A DNA stretch of 44,381 nt from Microbispora rosea (lineage in GTDB: Bacteria; Actinomycetota; Actinomycetes; Streptosporangiales; Streptosporangiaceae), in contig NZ_FTNI01000045.1 of NCBI RefSeq assembly GCF_900156315.1, positions 1 to 44,381 on the forward strand, read 5' to 3'. This document shows positions 7,146-15,329 of this stretch, piece after piece. Position 1 is the stretch's first letter. Each line of letters begins with the position of its first letter. The notes beneath the pieces were generated by a model. The model was not told the origin of the DNA. It did no database searches and saw nothing but the letters and a program-made list of their open reading frames with translations. The position numbers and the translations under genes are program-made.

Positions 7146-8410
7146 AGACGCTGGCGCGCCTCCAGTTCGCGACGACGGCCGGTTTCCACTGGCTGTTCGT
7201 GATGCTCACCCTCGGCCTCGCCCCGCTGATCGCGGTGATGCACACCCGGCACGCCCTCAGGGGCACACCGCTCCTGGAGCGCATGACCCGGTTCTGGGGG
7301 CAGATCTACGTCGTGAACTACGTGCTGGGCGTCGTCACCGGCCTGGTCATGGAGTTCCAGTTCGGGCTGGCCTGGAGCGGGCTGGCCGAGTACGCCGGCA
7401 ACGTCTTCGGCGCCCCGCTCGCGCTCGAGACGATCGTCGCCTTCTTCGCCGAGTCCACCTTCCTGGGCATGTGGATCTTCGGCTGGGGGAAGCTACCCAA
7501 GGCGGTGCACGTCACACTGATCTGGCTGGTCACCCTCACCGCGTACGCCTCGGCGTACTGGATCATGGTGGCCAACGGCTTCCTGCAGCACCCGGTGGGG
7601 CACGAGGTGCGCGGCGGCGTCGCCTACCTCACCGACTTCGGGGCCATGCTCACCAACCCGAACGCGATCAACGCGCTGGTGCACGCGGCCACCGCCGCGC
7701 TGATGGCCGGCGGAGTGTTCGTGGCGGGGGTGAGCTCCTACCACTTCCTCAAGCGCACGGCGGAGCGGGAGTTCTTCCGCGCCTCGCTACGGCTCGGCCT
7801 GTTCGTGGCCACGCCCGCGGCGTTCGTGGCGCTCTACTACGGGTTCGTGCAGATCCCGACGCTCGTGGACACCCAGCCGATGAAGGCGGCGACCCTGCAG
7901 GGTCACAGCGACGACGTCGGCTCCCTGCGAGTCGAGGACGTGCAGGCCCAACTGGTGCAGCGGTTCGGCGCGGGGGACTACCGGCCGCCCTCCTGGATCG
8001 CCACCGCCTTCGACGTCATGCAGGGCGCCGGTTATCTGATCTTCCTGCTGATCGTCGTGGCCCTCGTCCTGCTCTACCGGGACTGGTACCTCCGGTTCCG
8101 CCCGGCGGCGTACCTGCTGCTGGTCGCGGTTCCCCTGCCCTTCGTCGCCGCGCTCGGCGGATGGCTGCTGCGCGAGGTGGGGCGCCAGCCGTGGGTGGTG
8201 TACGGCGAGCTCACGACGGCCGCCGCGCGGTCGCACGTCGGCTCGATGACGGCGTCCCTGGTCCTGTTCTGCGGGGTGTTCCTCGCGCTGGCGGTCGCCG
8301 ACGTGGCGCTGATCGCCCGGTACGCCCGCCGCGGCCCGGCCGCCACCGACCTGGGCGGCGCACCCGGCGACGGGCAGCCGGAGCGGCCCACCGCGTCGCT
8401 CGCTTTGTGA
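7136..8410 (+). CDS. cydA: Cytochrome bd oxidase subunit I
   Basis: This is the 424-aa quinol-oxidising subunit of cytochrome bd, a membrane terminal oxidase with high oxygen affinity. The N-terminal heme-ligand helix is visible (FATTAGFHWLFVMLTLG, His near residue 18). So is the conserved ETIVAFFAESTFLGMWIFGW helix holding two acidic heme/proton residues, and the QHPVGHEV segment. The GRQPWVVYGELTTA motif lies near residue 345. The Q-loop around DTQPMKAATLQ is short, as in Gram-positive forms. It lies 13 bp before cydB. No cydC/cydD assembly transporter follows here, so these must be elsewhere if the oxidase matures normally. Start GTG 7136 is in the third copy of a leader repeat. Confidence 0.95.
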   Translation: MTDETLARLQFATTAGFHWLFVMLTLGLAPLIAVMHTRHALRGTPLLERMTRFWGQIYVVNYVLGVVTGLVMEFQFGLAWSGLAEYAGNVFGAPLALETIVAFFAESTFLGMWIFGWGKLPKAVHVTLIWLVTLTAYASAYWIMVANGFLQHPVGHEVRGGVAYLTDFGAMLTNPNAINALVHAATAALMAGGVFVAGVSSYHFLKRTAEREFFRASLRLGLFVATPAAFVALYYGFVQIPTLVDTQPMKAATLQGHSDDVGSLRVEDVQAQLVQRFGAGDYRPPSWIATAFDVMQGAGYLIFLLIVVALVLLYRDWYLRFRPAAYLLLVAVPLPFVAALGGWLLREVGRQPWVVYGELTTAAARSHVGSMTASLVLFCGVFLALAVADVALIARYARRGPAATDLGGAPGDGQPERPTASLAL

Positions 8411-8423
8411 AACAGGAGCCCTT

Positions 8424-9437
8424 GTGACTTTCGGACTCGTGTGGCCGGCCCTGCTCGGGCTGGTGCTCGCCGGTTACTTCGTCCTGGCCGGTTTCGACTA
8501 CGGCGTGCAGATGCTCACCCCCTGGCTCGGCCGCGACGACCGCGAGCGGCGCGCGCTGCTCAACGCCTTCGGCCCGTTCTTCCTCGGCAACGAGGTCTGG
8601 CTGGTGGCCGCGGCGGGGGTGCTGTTCGGCGCCTTCCCCTTCCTGGAAGGGCGACTGCTGTCCGGGATGTACTTCCCGTTCGCGGCGATCCTGGCCGGCA
8701 TCGTCGTCGGCAACGCCGCCGTACAGTTGCGCAGCCGCCACCGGGGCGTCTCGGCACGCCGGCTCTGGGATGGGTTGATCTTCCTGGGCGGGCTGGTGCC
8801 CGCCGTGGGGTGGGGGCTCGTGACCGGCCGCCTCCTCGCCGGGGTGCCGCTGGACGCCCGGAACGTCTTCTCGATCGGACCGGCCGACCTGCTCCACCCC
8901 TTCGTGCTGCTGTGCGGCGCCACGACCACGGCGGTGTTCCTCGCGCACGGGGCGGCCTTCCTGGCCTGGCGGACCGGCGGCGAGCCGGGCGCGCGGGCCG
9001 CGAGGGCCGGCCGTCGTGCCCTGCTCGTGGCGGCCGTGGCGGCGGCGGCCGTCCTCGTCACCGGCTTCCTCACCTCGGCGCGGCACGCCCTCGTCAACCC
9101 GTGGCCCGCCCTCGCGGCCGGCGTTGCCCTGGTGGTCGTGCTCCTCGCCGGGGCGGCTCTGCTGCGCGCGGGCCGTACGGGCCGTGCCTTCGCCGCGACC
9201 TCGTGTGCGGCCGCCCTGCCCGTCGTGGCACTCGGCGCGGGCCTGCACCCCTTCGCGCTGGTCTCCTCCGGCGCCCCCGGCACCGGCCTGCGGCTGGCGG
9301 AGGCGATGGCGGAGGCGGGCACCCTGCGGATTCTGACGGTCTTCGCCGCGGTCATGGTGCCGTTGATGGTGCTCTCCCAGGTCTGGAACTGGTGGACGTT
9401 CCGCGACCGGGCCGGTCGTACGCGGACGTACCTGTAG
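8424..9437 (+). CDS. cydB: Cytochrome bd oxidase subunit II
   Basis: This is the 337-aa partner subunit of CydA. The N-terminus contains the family signature GYFVLAGFDYGVQMLTPWLG, followed by FGPFFLGNEVWLVAAAG and about eight membrane helices. It ends with a WNWWTFRDR tail. The GTG start at 8424 has an AGGAG ribosome site and follows cydA in an operon. CydB stabilises the heme core of CydA and carries no redox heme of its own in characterised oxidases. Length is normal for the actinobacterial type. Confidence 0.95.
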   Translation: MTFGLVWPALLGLVLAGYFVLAGFDYGVQMLTPWLGRDDRERRALLNAFGPFFLGNEVWLVAAAGVLFGAFPFLEGRLLSGMYFPFAAILAGIVVGNAAVQLRSRHRGVSARRLWDGLIFLGGLVPAVGWGLVTGRLLAGVPLDARNVFSIGPADLLHPFVLLCGATTTAVFLAHGAAFLAWRTGGEPGARAARAGRRALLVAAVAAAAVLVTGFLTSARHALVNPWPALAAGVALVVVLLAGAALLRAGRTGRAFAATSCAAALPVVALGAGLHPFALVSSGAPGTGLRLAEAMAEAGTLRILTVFAAVMVPLMVLSQVWNWWTFRDRAGRTRTYL

Positions 9438-9543
9438 GTCCTCGCGCCAACACCGAGACCGATTCTTTACGAATGCCCGTCACTAGGATGGGTACTCCGA
9501 TCAGGCAGTAGGCGGCGGGGACCGCCCCGGGGGTGGTGGCGCG

Positions 9544-10413
9544 GTGACGGTCAGTGCTGAGGTGCAGATCACGGATCTGACGATCAACGATCACGCGTGC
9601 CTGACCTTCGGTGAGCCGGAGGAGTTGCTCGACCTCACCGCGGCGTTCGTACGGGACGGGCTCGCGGGAGGACTGCGCGTCGTCTGGCTGTGCGAGGAGC
9701 CGCAGGGAGCGGCGGCCGAGCTGAGCCGCCGCGGGATCGCCGTGCAGTCCGCCACCGCGAGCGGCCGGATGGACGTCGTCGCCTCTCAGGAGGGCCTGCT
9801 GTCCGGCCAGACCTTCGACCTCGATCACGCGATGGGGTGGCTGAGCTCCCAGATGGAGCTGACCTCGCACGAGGGCTACTCGGGACTACGGGTTGCCCTC
9901 GACATGGGCTGGGCGCTGCGGCCGGTCCACGGCGTGGAGCAGCTGCCCGCCTTCGAGGAGAAGATCGCCACGATCCTGTCGGACAGCAGCGTGTCGGTGT
10001 TGTGCCAGTACGACCGGGAACGCTTCGACCCGGTCACCCTCGCCTCGGTCTCCCCGTTTCACACGCGGGCGGTCACCGCGGCCACCTACTACGACGACCC
10101 GTTGCTGCGGATCTGCCGCCAGTACGCGCCGCCCGGAATCCGGCTGGCGGGACAGATCGACCGGGCGGCCGAGGACGCCCTGGTCCTGGCGCTGAGCGAG
10201 GCGATCAGGACGGACGGCCCCGTCACGATCAACATGGCCGAGCTGTTCTTCATCGACCTGTCCTGCACCCGGACGATCATCGACGTGGCGCGGAGCCTGG
10301 CGCCCGCCCGTGCGGTCGTCCTGCGCTGCAACCCCGCCATCGCGCCGCGGTTCGTGCTGCTCGGCGCACAGGGCATTCCCGGGATCAGCCTGGTGACCAC
10401 GCATGAGCGATGA
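9544..10413 (+). CDS. MEDS-domain sensor fused to a STAS anti-sigma-antagonist domain
   Basis: This is a 289-aa cytosolic protein. Residues about 15-175 match the MEDS (DcmR-like sensory) type: INDHACLTFGEPEELLDLTA, then FVRDGLAGGLRVVWLCEE and YSGLRVALDMGWAL. Residues about 185-285 form a STAS domain. The phospho-acceptor region reads FIDLSCTRTIID, with Leu where SpoIIAA-type antagonists have the phosphorylated Ser, so classical phosphorylation may be absent. It overlaps the next gene, an RsbW-type kinase/STAS fusion, by 11 bp. The pair probably senses a small hydrophobic or redox signal and drives a sigma-factor partner switch; ligand and sigma factor are unknown. Confidence 0.78.
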   Translation: MTVSAEVQITDLTINDHACLTFGEPEELLDLTAAFVRDGLAGGLRVVWLCEEPQGAAAELSRRGIAVQSATASGRMDVVASQEGLLSGQTFDLDHAMGWLSSQMELTSHEGYSGLRVALDMGWALRPVHGVEQLPAFEEKIATILSDSSVSVLCQYDRERFDPVTLASVSPFHTRAVTAATYYDDPLLRICRQYAPPGIRLAGQIDRAAEDALVLALSEAIRTDGPVTINMAELFFIDLSCTRTIIDVARSLAPARAVVLRCNPAIAPRFVLLGAQGIPGISLVTTHER

Positions 10414-11206
10414 CGGAACCTCCCACGCCACCCACGTCGCCTCGTGCTCCGGCGGCGAGAGGCGGGACGCCGGAACGCCGGTGCTGATCCTCGACCAGTC
10501 GTTCGACCGCGGGTCGCTCTACCCCCTGCGGGAGACGCTGGAAGCCCACGTCGTCCACGCCGGGCTTCCCCACGGACGGTCCATGGACCTGGTCCTCACC
10601 GTCCACGAGCTCGCCACCAACGCGGTCTTCCACGGCTCGGGAACCGGACGGGCGAGGATCCGGCAGCTCGACGGCGTGCTGCGGTGCGAGGTCGCCGACC
10701 CCGGAACGTCCGGGCACGACGCGGCCGAATGGCCGGTCAGGCACGGGCACGGGCTGTGGCTCGCCCACTATCTGTCGGACCGGTTCACGATCGGCTCCGG
10801 CCCGGACGGCACCCTCGCCACGGCCGATTTCACCCTCCCCGGGCCCGCGTCACGCCGGTCCGCCACTCCACGGCTGCGCCGTCTCGAGTCGCACACCGTC
10901 CTGGAGCTGGACGGCGCCCTCGACGAGCAGGCGGCCCCCCAGATCGGCGCGGCAGTCGGCGAGCTCGTCTCCGGCACACCGGCGCCGAGGCTGGTGATCG
11001 ACCTGTCCGCGGTGACCTACTGGGACAGCACCGGCATCACCGCCCTGATCGTGGCGCAACAGCGCGTGTCGGAGACGGCGGCGGGGATGCTGGTCCTGAC
11101 CGGCCTCGCGGCCGAGTTCGCCGATCGCCTCGACGCGCTCAGCCCGGTTCCGTTCACGACCCGCGAGACACCCGCCGCGGCGGTCCACCTGTTTCCGCCC
11201 TCCTGA
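10403..11206 (+). CDS. RsbW-type anti-sigma kinase domain fused to STAS antagonist domain
   Basis: This 267-aa protein joins two normally separate partners. Residues about 28-140 are a HATPase_c (RsbW/SpoIIAB-like) kinase domain with the N-box HELATNAVFHGSG, ADPGTSG as the first glycine box and GHGLWLAHYLSDR as the second. Residues about 155-255 are a STAS domain with the canonical phospho-acceptor motif YWDSTGITALIV. Kinase and substrate in one chain suggest intramolecular phosphorylation, or a switch acting on the neighbouring MEDS-STAS protein, whose gene it overlaps. It acts in the cytosol; no sigma-factor gene is adjacent. Start ATG 10403 is clear. Confidence 0.8.
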   Translation: MSDDGTSHATHVASCSGGERRDAGTPVLILDQSFDRGSLYPLRETLEAHVVHAGLPHGRSMDLVLTVHELATNAVFHGSGTGRARIRQLDGVLRCEVADPGTSGHDAAEWPVRHGHGLWLAHYLSDRFTIGSGPDGTLATADFTLPGPASRRSATPRLRRLESHTVLELDGALDEQAAPQIGAAVGELVSGTPAPRLVIDLSAVTYWDSTGITALIVAQQRVSETAAGMLVLTGLAAEFADRLDALSPVPFTTRETPAAAVHLFPPS

Positions 11207-11254
11207 GGCACCCACATGTGCTGAAATGTGCCGGTGAATCGGACGAGGCAGGCG

Positions 11255-11776
11255 ATGGGTGAGATGCTCATCTACCTTTTCGCGGCCTTCCTGATCACCG
11301 GCGGCGTGCTGGCGTTCTCCTACGTGCCCAGCGGCGAGACGGTCTCCTACACCGGCGACTACGAGCCGCTGCGAGGCGTGCAGATGAGCGCCGCCTACCA
11401 CTCGATCCTCGACATCAGCTTCGACGATCACGGCGGCCTGCTCGCACGGCAACTGCACCACCGCTGCGCGATCCTGCTCGGCCTGGGGACCGTCGTCTGG
11501 GCCCTGCTCGGCCGGTTCCGGTACGCGCTCCCGGTGCTGGGCCTGGCCGCGGTCGCCGAACTCGGCGGCTACGGGTCCGCCGACGACCTGCTGTCCGGCA
11601 CCTTCCTGGCCAGGGTGCCCATTCCCGTCTGGTACGGCCTGCACCTCGTGGCGGCGCTCGCCGTGGGCGCCCTGCTGGTCGTCTCCTCTCGCCGGGAGGC
11701 CGCCCGGCAGCCCAGGACGGCCGGCTTCGTGGCGGCGACCCTCGGCCTCACCGCCATGCTGATCTTTGTGCTGTGA
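11255..11776 (+). CDS. Truncated cytochrome b (QcrB)-like membrane protein
   Basis: This is a 173-aa membrane protein with about four helices. The stretch YTGDYEPLRGVQMSAAYHSI then LDISFDDHGGLLARQLHH resembles the N-terminal part of actinobacterial QcrB (cytochrome b of the bc1 complex). GYGSADDLLSGTF resembles the conserved GYSLPDDLLSGT loop. QcrB exceeds 500 residues, so only the heme-helix region is represented. The helix-B second histidine position reads VVWALLGRF, with Trp instead of His, so normal two-heme binding is doubtful. It is downstream of cydAB and the partner-switch pair. Start ATG 11255 follows GACGAGG; a GTG at 11228 is possible. Function unknown. Confidence 0.68.
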   Translation: MGEMLIYLFAAFLITGGVLAFSYVPSGETVSYTGDYEPLRGVQMSAAYHSILDISFDDHGGLLARQLHHRCAILLGLGTVVWALLGRFRYALPVLGLAAVAELGGYGSADDLLSGTFLARVPIPVWYGLHLVAALAVGALLVVSSRREAARQPRTAGFVAATLGLTAMLIFVL

Positions 11777-11788
11777 GCGGGAGAACCG

Positions 11789-12835
11789 TCACAACTCGAC
11801 GACGACCTTGACGTCCTCCGGCCCGGCGGTGAAGGCGTCCCGGAACGACTCCAGCGGCACCCTGCGGGTGATCAGCAGGTTCAGCCAGGCGAGGTCGGCC
11901 TTGGCCAGGGCGTCGGCCGCGGTGGCGTAGTGGCCGCAGTTGGCGTTGACCGAGCCGATGAGCACGTCGTTCTCCAGCACGATGTCGCGGTTGAGGCTGC
12001 CCGCGTCGAGCGTGATCCGGCGCCCGGCCGAGGAGACGCCGGTGAGACATACGATGCCGTACGGCGCGGTGTTGGCCGCCACGGCGAAGATGACCGGCCC
12101 CGCGCCGGTCGCCTCGATCACCACGTCGGGGCGCACCTTCGCGGCGACCTCTGCGGCGTCCCCGGCGTGGTAGACCGCGCCGAGGTCCCGTACGAGGGCC
12201 GGTTTGGGGCCGTCCGTGACCCGGTCGAGAACGTGCACCTCCAGCCCGCGCTGCACGCCGAGCAGGGCCGCGAGCAGGCCGATCGGACCCGCGCCGGTGA
12301 CCAGCGCGGTCTTCGGCGCGAACCAGGCCCGGGCGCCGACCTTCTCCACCTCGTCCCAGGCCTTGGCGACGACGCTGGTGGGTTCGAGGAGCATTCCGAC
12401 GTCGGCCAGCCGGGGGTCGAGCCCGACGGCGTAGCCGGGCTCGACCACCCAGCTCTGACTTGCGTATCCGTCGAGTTCCTTGATGCCGCGCTCGGTGTAA
12501 CGGCCGTTGCGGCACATGTCGAACTGCCCGTGCGCGCAGGCGCCGCACGGCACCGGGTCGGGCCGGCGGACCACTCCGACCACGAGGTCACCGGGGGCGA
12601 AGCCGCTGCCGGACGGCGCCTGCCGCACCCTGCCCAGCGATTCGTGGCCGATGACCAGGCGCTCGCGGCCGGGCGGGGCCCAGCCGTACTCCCCTGCGGA
12701 GATCTCCTTGTCGGTGCCGCACACGCCGACGGCGAGACCGTCGACGAGCAGGTCCCCCTCACCCGGCTCCGGATCGGGGACCGCGGTGACGGCCAGGGAG
12801 TCCTTCTGCGACGGAATGACGGTGAGAGCGCGCAT
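11789..12835 (-). CDS. Zinc-dependent glucose 1-dehydrogenase-like MDR enzyme
   Basis: This is a 348-aa medium-chain dehydrogenase of the glucose dehydrogenase type. Features are GVCGTDKEIS (catalytic zinc Cys near residue 39), IGHESLG (His/Glu near 63), the structural-zinc loop PVPCGACAHGQFDMC, GYASQSWVVEP and the Rossmann motif TGAGPIGLLAALLG near 180. Such enzymes oxidise D-glucose to gluconolactone with NAD(P)+. The start overlaps the stop of an upstream GH15 hydrolase (TGATG), so glucose released by that enzyme is the natural candidate substrate. Related polyol substrates cannot be excluded. Confidence 0.85.
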   Translation of the reverse strand: MRALTVIPSQKDSLAVTAVPDPEPGEGDLLVDGLAVGVCGTDKEISAGEYGWAPPGRERLVIGHESLGRVRQAPSGSGFAPGDLVVGVVRRPDPVPCGACAHGQFDMCRNGRYTERGIKELDGYASQSWVVEPGYAVGLDPRLADVGMLLEPTSVVAKAWDEVEKVGARAWFAPKTALVTGAGPIGLLAALLGVQRGLEVHVLDRVTDGPKPALVRDLGAVYHAGDAAEVAAKVRPDVVIEATGAGPVIFAVAANTAPYGIVCLTGVSSAGRRITLDAGSLNRDIVLENDVLIGSVNANCGHYATAADALAKADLAWLNLLITRRVPLESFRDAFTAGPEDVKVVVEL

Positions 12836-14652
12836 CAGCGCTCACCTCCAACGTGTTCGCGGCCGTGCGCGGTGCGCTCGGCCGGCCGGGCGCCGGACAG
12901 GTGAAGGGCGGCGTTCACCAGCCCGACGTGGCTGAACGCCTGCGGGGTGTTGCCGAGCTGCCGCCCGGTCCCGGGGTCGTACTCCTCGCTCAGCAGCCCG
13001 AGGTCGTTACGGAGGCTCAGCAGCCGTTCGAACAGCTCGTACGCCTCCCTGTGGCGGCCGAGGCCGTACAGGGCGTCGGCGAGCCAGAACGTGCAGGTGA
13101 CGAAGGCCCCCTCAGTGCCGGGAAGGCCGTCCACGTTGCCGTCGGCCTGCGGCTCGTAGCGCAGCAGGAAGCCGTCGGAGCACAGCTCGCGCCGCACGGC
13201 CTCGACGGTGCCGGCCACCCGCGGGTCGTTCCACGGCAGGAACCCCACCCGGGGGATCAGCAGCAGGGCGGCGTCCAGCCCCTTCGAGCCGTAGAACTGG
13301 GTGAACGTGCGCCGCTCCGCGTCGTAGCCGCGGTCGCACACCTCGGCGTGGATCTTGTCGCGGGTGGCGCGCCACCGATCCGCGGGCCCGTCCAGGCCGA
13401 ATCGTTCGACGGCCCGCACGGCGCGGTCCAGGCCGGTCCACGCCATGACCTTGGAGTGCACGAAGTGGCGGCGGTCGCCGCGCACCTCCCACAGCCCGTT
13501 GTCCGGGTCGTCCCAGTGGCCTTCCAGGAAGTCCAGCAACGACCGTTGCAGGTCCCATGCCTGCTCGTCGGCGTGGATGCCGGCCGTCCTGGCCAGGTGC
13601 AGCCCGTCGAGGACCTCGCCCCACACGTCGAGCTGGAACTGCCCGGACGCCGCGTTGCCCACCCGCACCGGAGCCGAGCCCTCGTAGCCGGACAGCCAGT
13701 CCAGCGTGTATTCCGGCAGGCGGCGGGTGCCGTCGATGCCGTACATGATCTGCAGGTCGGCCGGGTCTCCGGCCACGGCCCGCAGCAGCCACTCCCGCCA
13801 GGCCCTGGCCTCGGCGACGAAGCCGGTGCCCAGCAGCGCCTGCAGCGTGAACGTCGCGTCGCGCAGCCAGCAGAACCGGTAGTCCCAGTTGCGTGGCCCG
13901 CCCGGCTGTTCCGGCAGCGAAGTGGTGACCGCGGCCACGATGCCGCCGGTCGGCGCGTAGGTCAGCGCCTTCAGCACGACCAGTGATCGGCGCACGGCCT
14001 CCTCCCACCGGCCCTCGTATCGGAAGCCGCGCATCCACGACGTCCAGAACGCCTCCGTGTCGGCGAGGGCCTTCTCCGCGTCCACCGGACGTGGCATGCG
14101 CTCGTGCGAGTGCCGGTAGGTCAGCACGAACGGCACCCGCTGCCCGGCAGCCACCTCGAAACCAGCGTAGGTCGTCATGTCCTCGCCGCTGAGCGGCACC
14201 GGCGTCTTCAGCCAGGCGGCGTCCGGTCCGGCGACCGCCGCGAGCCGTCCGTCCTGGTGCCGCACCCAGGGCACGATGTGCCCGTAGTCGAACCGCAGCC
14301 GCAGCGCCATCCGCATCGGCACACGTCCGCTGACCCCCTCCACAACGCGCACCACGTCGGCCGCCTTACCGCGTGGCGGCATCGCATCGATCACGCGTAC
14401 GGATCCCTCGGGAGTGTCCCACTCCGTCTCCAGGACGAGGGAGTCGCCGCGGTAGCGGCGGCGCGTGCAGAGCCCGCCCGCCGCGGGGGCCAGGCGCCAG
14501 AACCCCGCCCGTTCGTCGCCGAGCAGGGCGGCGAAGCACGCGGGGGCGTCGAACCGGGGCAGGCACAGCCAGTCGATCGACCCGTCGCGTCCCACCAGCG
14601 CGGCCGTGTGGAGGTCGCCGAGCAGCCCGTAGTCCTCGATCCGCAGTGCCAC
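12835..14652 (-). CDS. GH15-family glucoamylase/trehalase-type hydrolase, copy 1
   Basis: This is a 605-aa cytosolic glycoside hydrolase. It opens with IEDYGLLGDLHTAALVGRDG and SIDWLCLPRFDAP, the N-terminal beta-domain signature of GH15 enzymes. The catalytic (alpha/alpha)6 region contains GGPRNWDYRFCWLRDATFTL near residue 260, VHSKVMAWTGLDRA, and TEGAFVTCTFWLADALY with the C-terminal catalytic Glu. Actinobacterial members include trehalases and glucoamylases, so trehalose or a maltodextrin is the likely substrate. GTG 14652 has a strong GGAGG site. It forms an operon with glucose dehydrogenase and is paralogous to the GH15 at 34291. Confidence 0.88.
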   Translation of the reverse strand: MALRIEDYGLLGDLHTAALVGRDGSIDWLCLPRFDAPACFAALLGDERAGFWRLAPAAGGLCTRRRYRGDSLVLETEWDTPEGSVRVIDAMPPRGKAADVVRVVEGVSGRVPMRMALRLRFDYGHIVPWVRHQDGRLAAVAGPDAAWLKTPVPLSGEDMTTYAGFEVAAGQRVPFVLTYRHSHERMPRPVDAEKALADTEAFWTSWMRGFRYEGRWEEAVRRSLVVLKALTYAPTGGIVAAVTTSLPEQPGGPRNWDYRFCWLRDATFTLQALLGTGFVAEARAWREWLLRAVAGDPADLQIMYGIDGTRRLPEYTLDWLSGYEGSAPVRVGNAASGQFQLDVWGEVLDGLHLARTAGIHADEQAWDLQRSLLDFLEGHWDDPDNGLWEVRGDRRHFVHSKVMAWTGLDRAVRAVERFGLDGPADRWRATRDKIHAEVCDRGYDAERRTFTQFYGSKGLDAALLLIPRVGFLPWNDPRVAGTVEAVRRELCSDGFLLRYEPQADGNVDGLPGTEGAFVTCTFWLADALYGLGRHREAYELFERLLSLRNDLGLLSEEYDPGTGRQLGNTPQAFSHVGLVNAALHLSGARPAERTAHGREHVGGER

Positions 14653-14710
14653 CGCGCCTCCCCCTCCGGCGGTCGATCTCGTCCTCGCGGACAAGGGCCG
14701 AGCTACCCGG

Positions 14711-14741
14711 GCAAAGAACACGTATGCGCTGTGCAAAGAAC
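14711..14741. repeat. Direct repeat GCAAAGAAC upstream of GH15, 22 bp apart
   Basis: GCAAAGAAC occurs at 14711-14719 and again exactly at 14733-14741. The 22-bp period is about two helical turns, placing both copies on one DNA face 59-90 bp upstream of the GH15 start. This fits a transcription-factor site in the promoter. Confidence 0.5.
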
Positions 14742-14771
14742 CGCTGATCGTGGCGGTGGGGCTTCACCGCC

Positions 14772-14791
14772 TACCCACCTTTTTGTGGGTA
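14772..14791. promoter_or_regulatory. Inverted repeat TACCCAC-N6-GTGGGTA
   Basis: Perfect 7-bp arms flank a CTTTTT loop, between the HxlR stop and the GH15 start. Spaced arms of this kind resemble operators of HxlR/DUF24 regulators, and an HxlR gene lies next to it. The T-run is in the loop and not after the stem, which argues against a terminator. Confidence 0.4.
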
Positions 14792-14883
14792 CTTGTCGGC
14801 TGGGGCCGAGCGGCGTGAAGCTGGTTGCGGGCAGCCGGAAGGCGGCCCGATGCCAGGCGGGGAACGGGGGTGACGGCGGTGTG

Positions 14884-15279
14884 TCAGGAGACCGGAAGGG
14901 GCCCTGCCTGCGCCTCCCCGGACGGCGTCCCCCCGGACGGCGTCTCCCGGGCCAGCTTCTCCAGGCGGCGATGTCCCCAGTCGGACAGCGGCGCCAGCGC
15001 CTGGGAGAGCTCCTGGCCGAAATCGGTCAGTGAGTACACCGTCTTCAGCGGGCGGCCGTCGTGCACCTCACGGTGCACCAGCCCGTCGGCCTCCATCTCC
15101 CTGAGCGTCTGAGTCAGCACCTTCTCGGTGAGGCCCGGCAGCCGCCGGACCAGCTCGCCGGGGCGACGCGGAGCGGATTCCAGGAGCCAGAGCAGGATCG
15201 TCTTCCACTTGCCGTCGATCACGGCGATCGCGGCGGTGACCCCGCAGACGTTCGTGTCTCCGGCACGGCTACGCGTCAC
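14884..15279 (-). CDS. HxlR-family winged-helix regulator
   Basis: This is a regulator of about 131 aa. It has the HxlR/DUF24 hallmark of a conserved N-terminal cysteine (TNVCGVTAAIAVIDGKWK), then LLWLLESAPRRPGELVRRLP and the recognition region LTEKVLTQTLREMEADGLVH with wing HDGRPLKTVYSLT. Family members often sense electrophiles or redox stress through that cysteine. GTG 15279 was chosen because AAGGGG lies about 8 nt upstream. An in-frame ATG at 15315 would leave only 14 bp to the divergent reductase gene. It probably controls that divergent gene and possibly itself. Confidence 0.85.
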   Translation of the reverse strand: MTRSRAGDTNVCGVTAAIAVIDGKWKTILLWLLESAPRRPGELVRRLPGLTEKVLTQTLREMEADGLVHREVHDGRPLKTVYSLTDFGQELSQALAPLSDWGHRRLEKLARETPSGGTPSGEAQAGPLPVS

Positions 15280-15329
15280 CTTTCCATCCCCTTCAGCGCC
15301 TTCGCTGTCATGCATGCAGGAGTCGAGAC

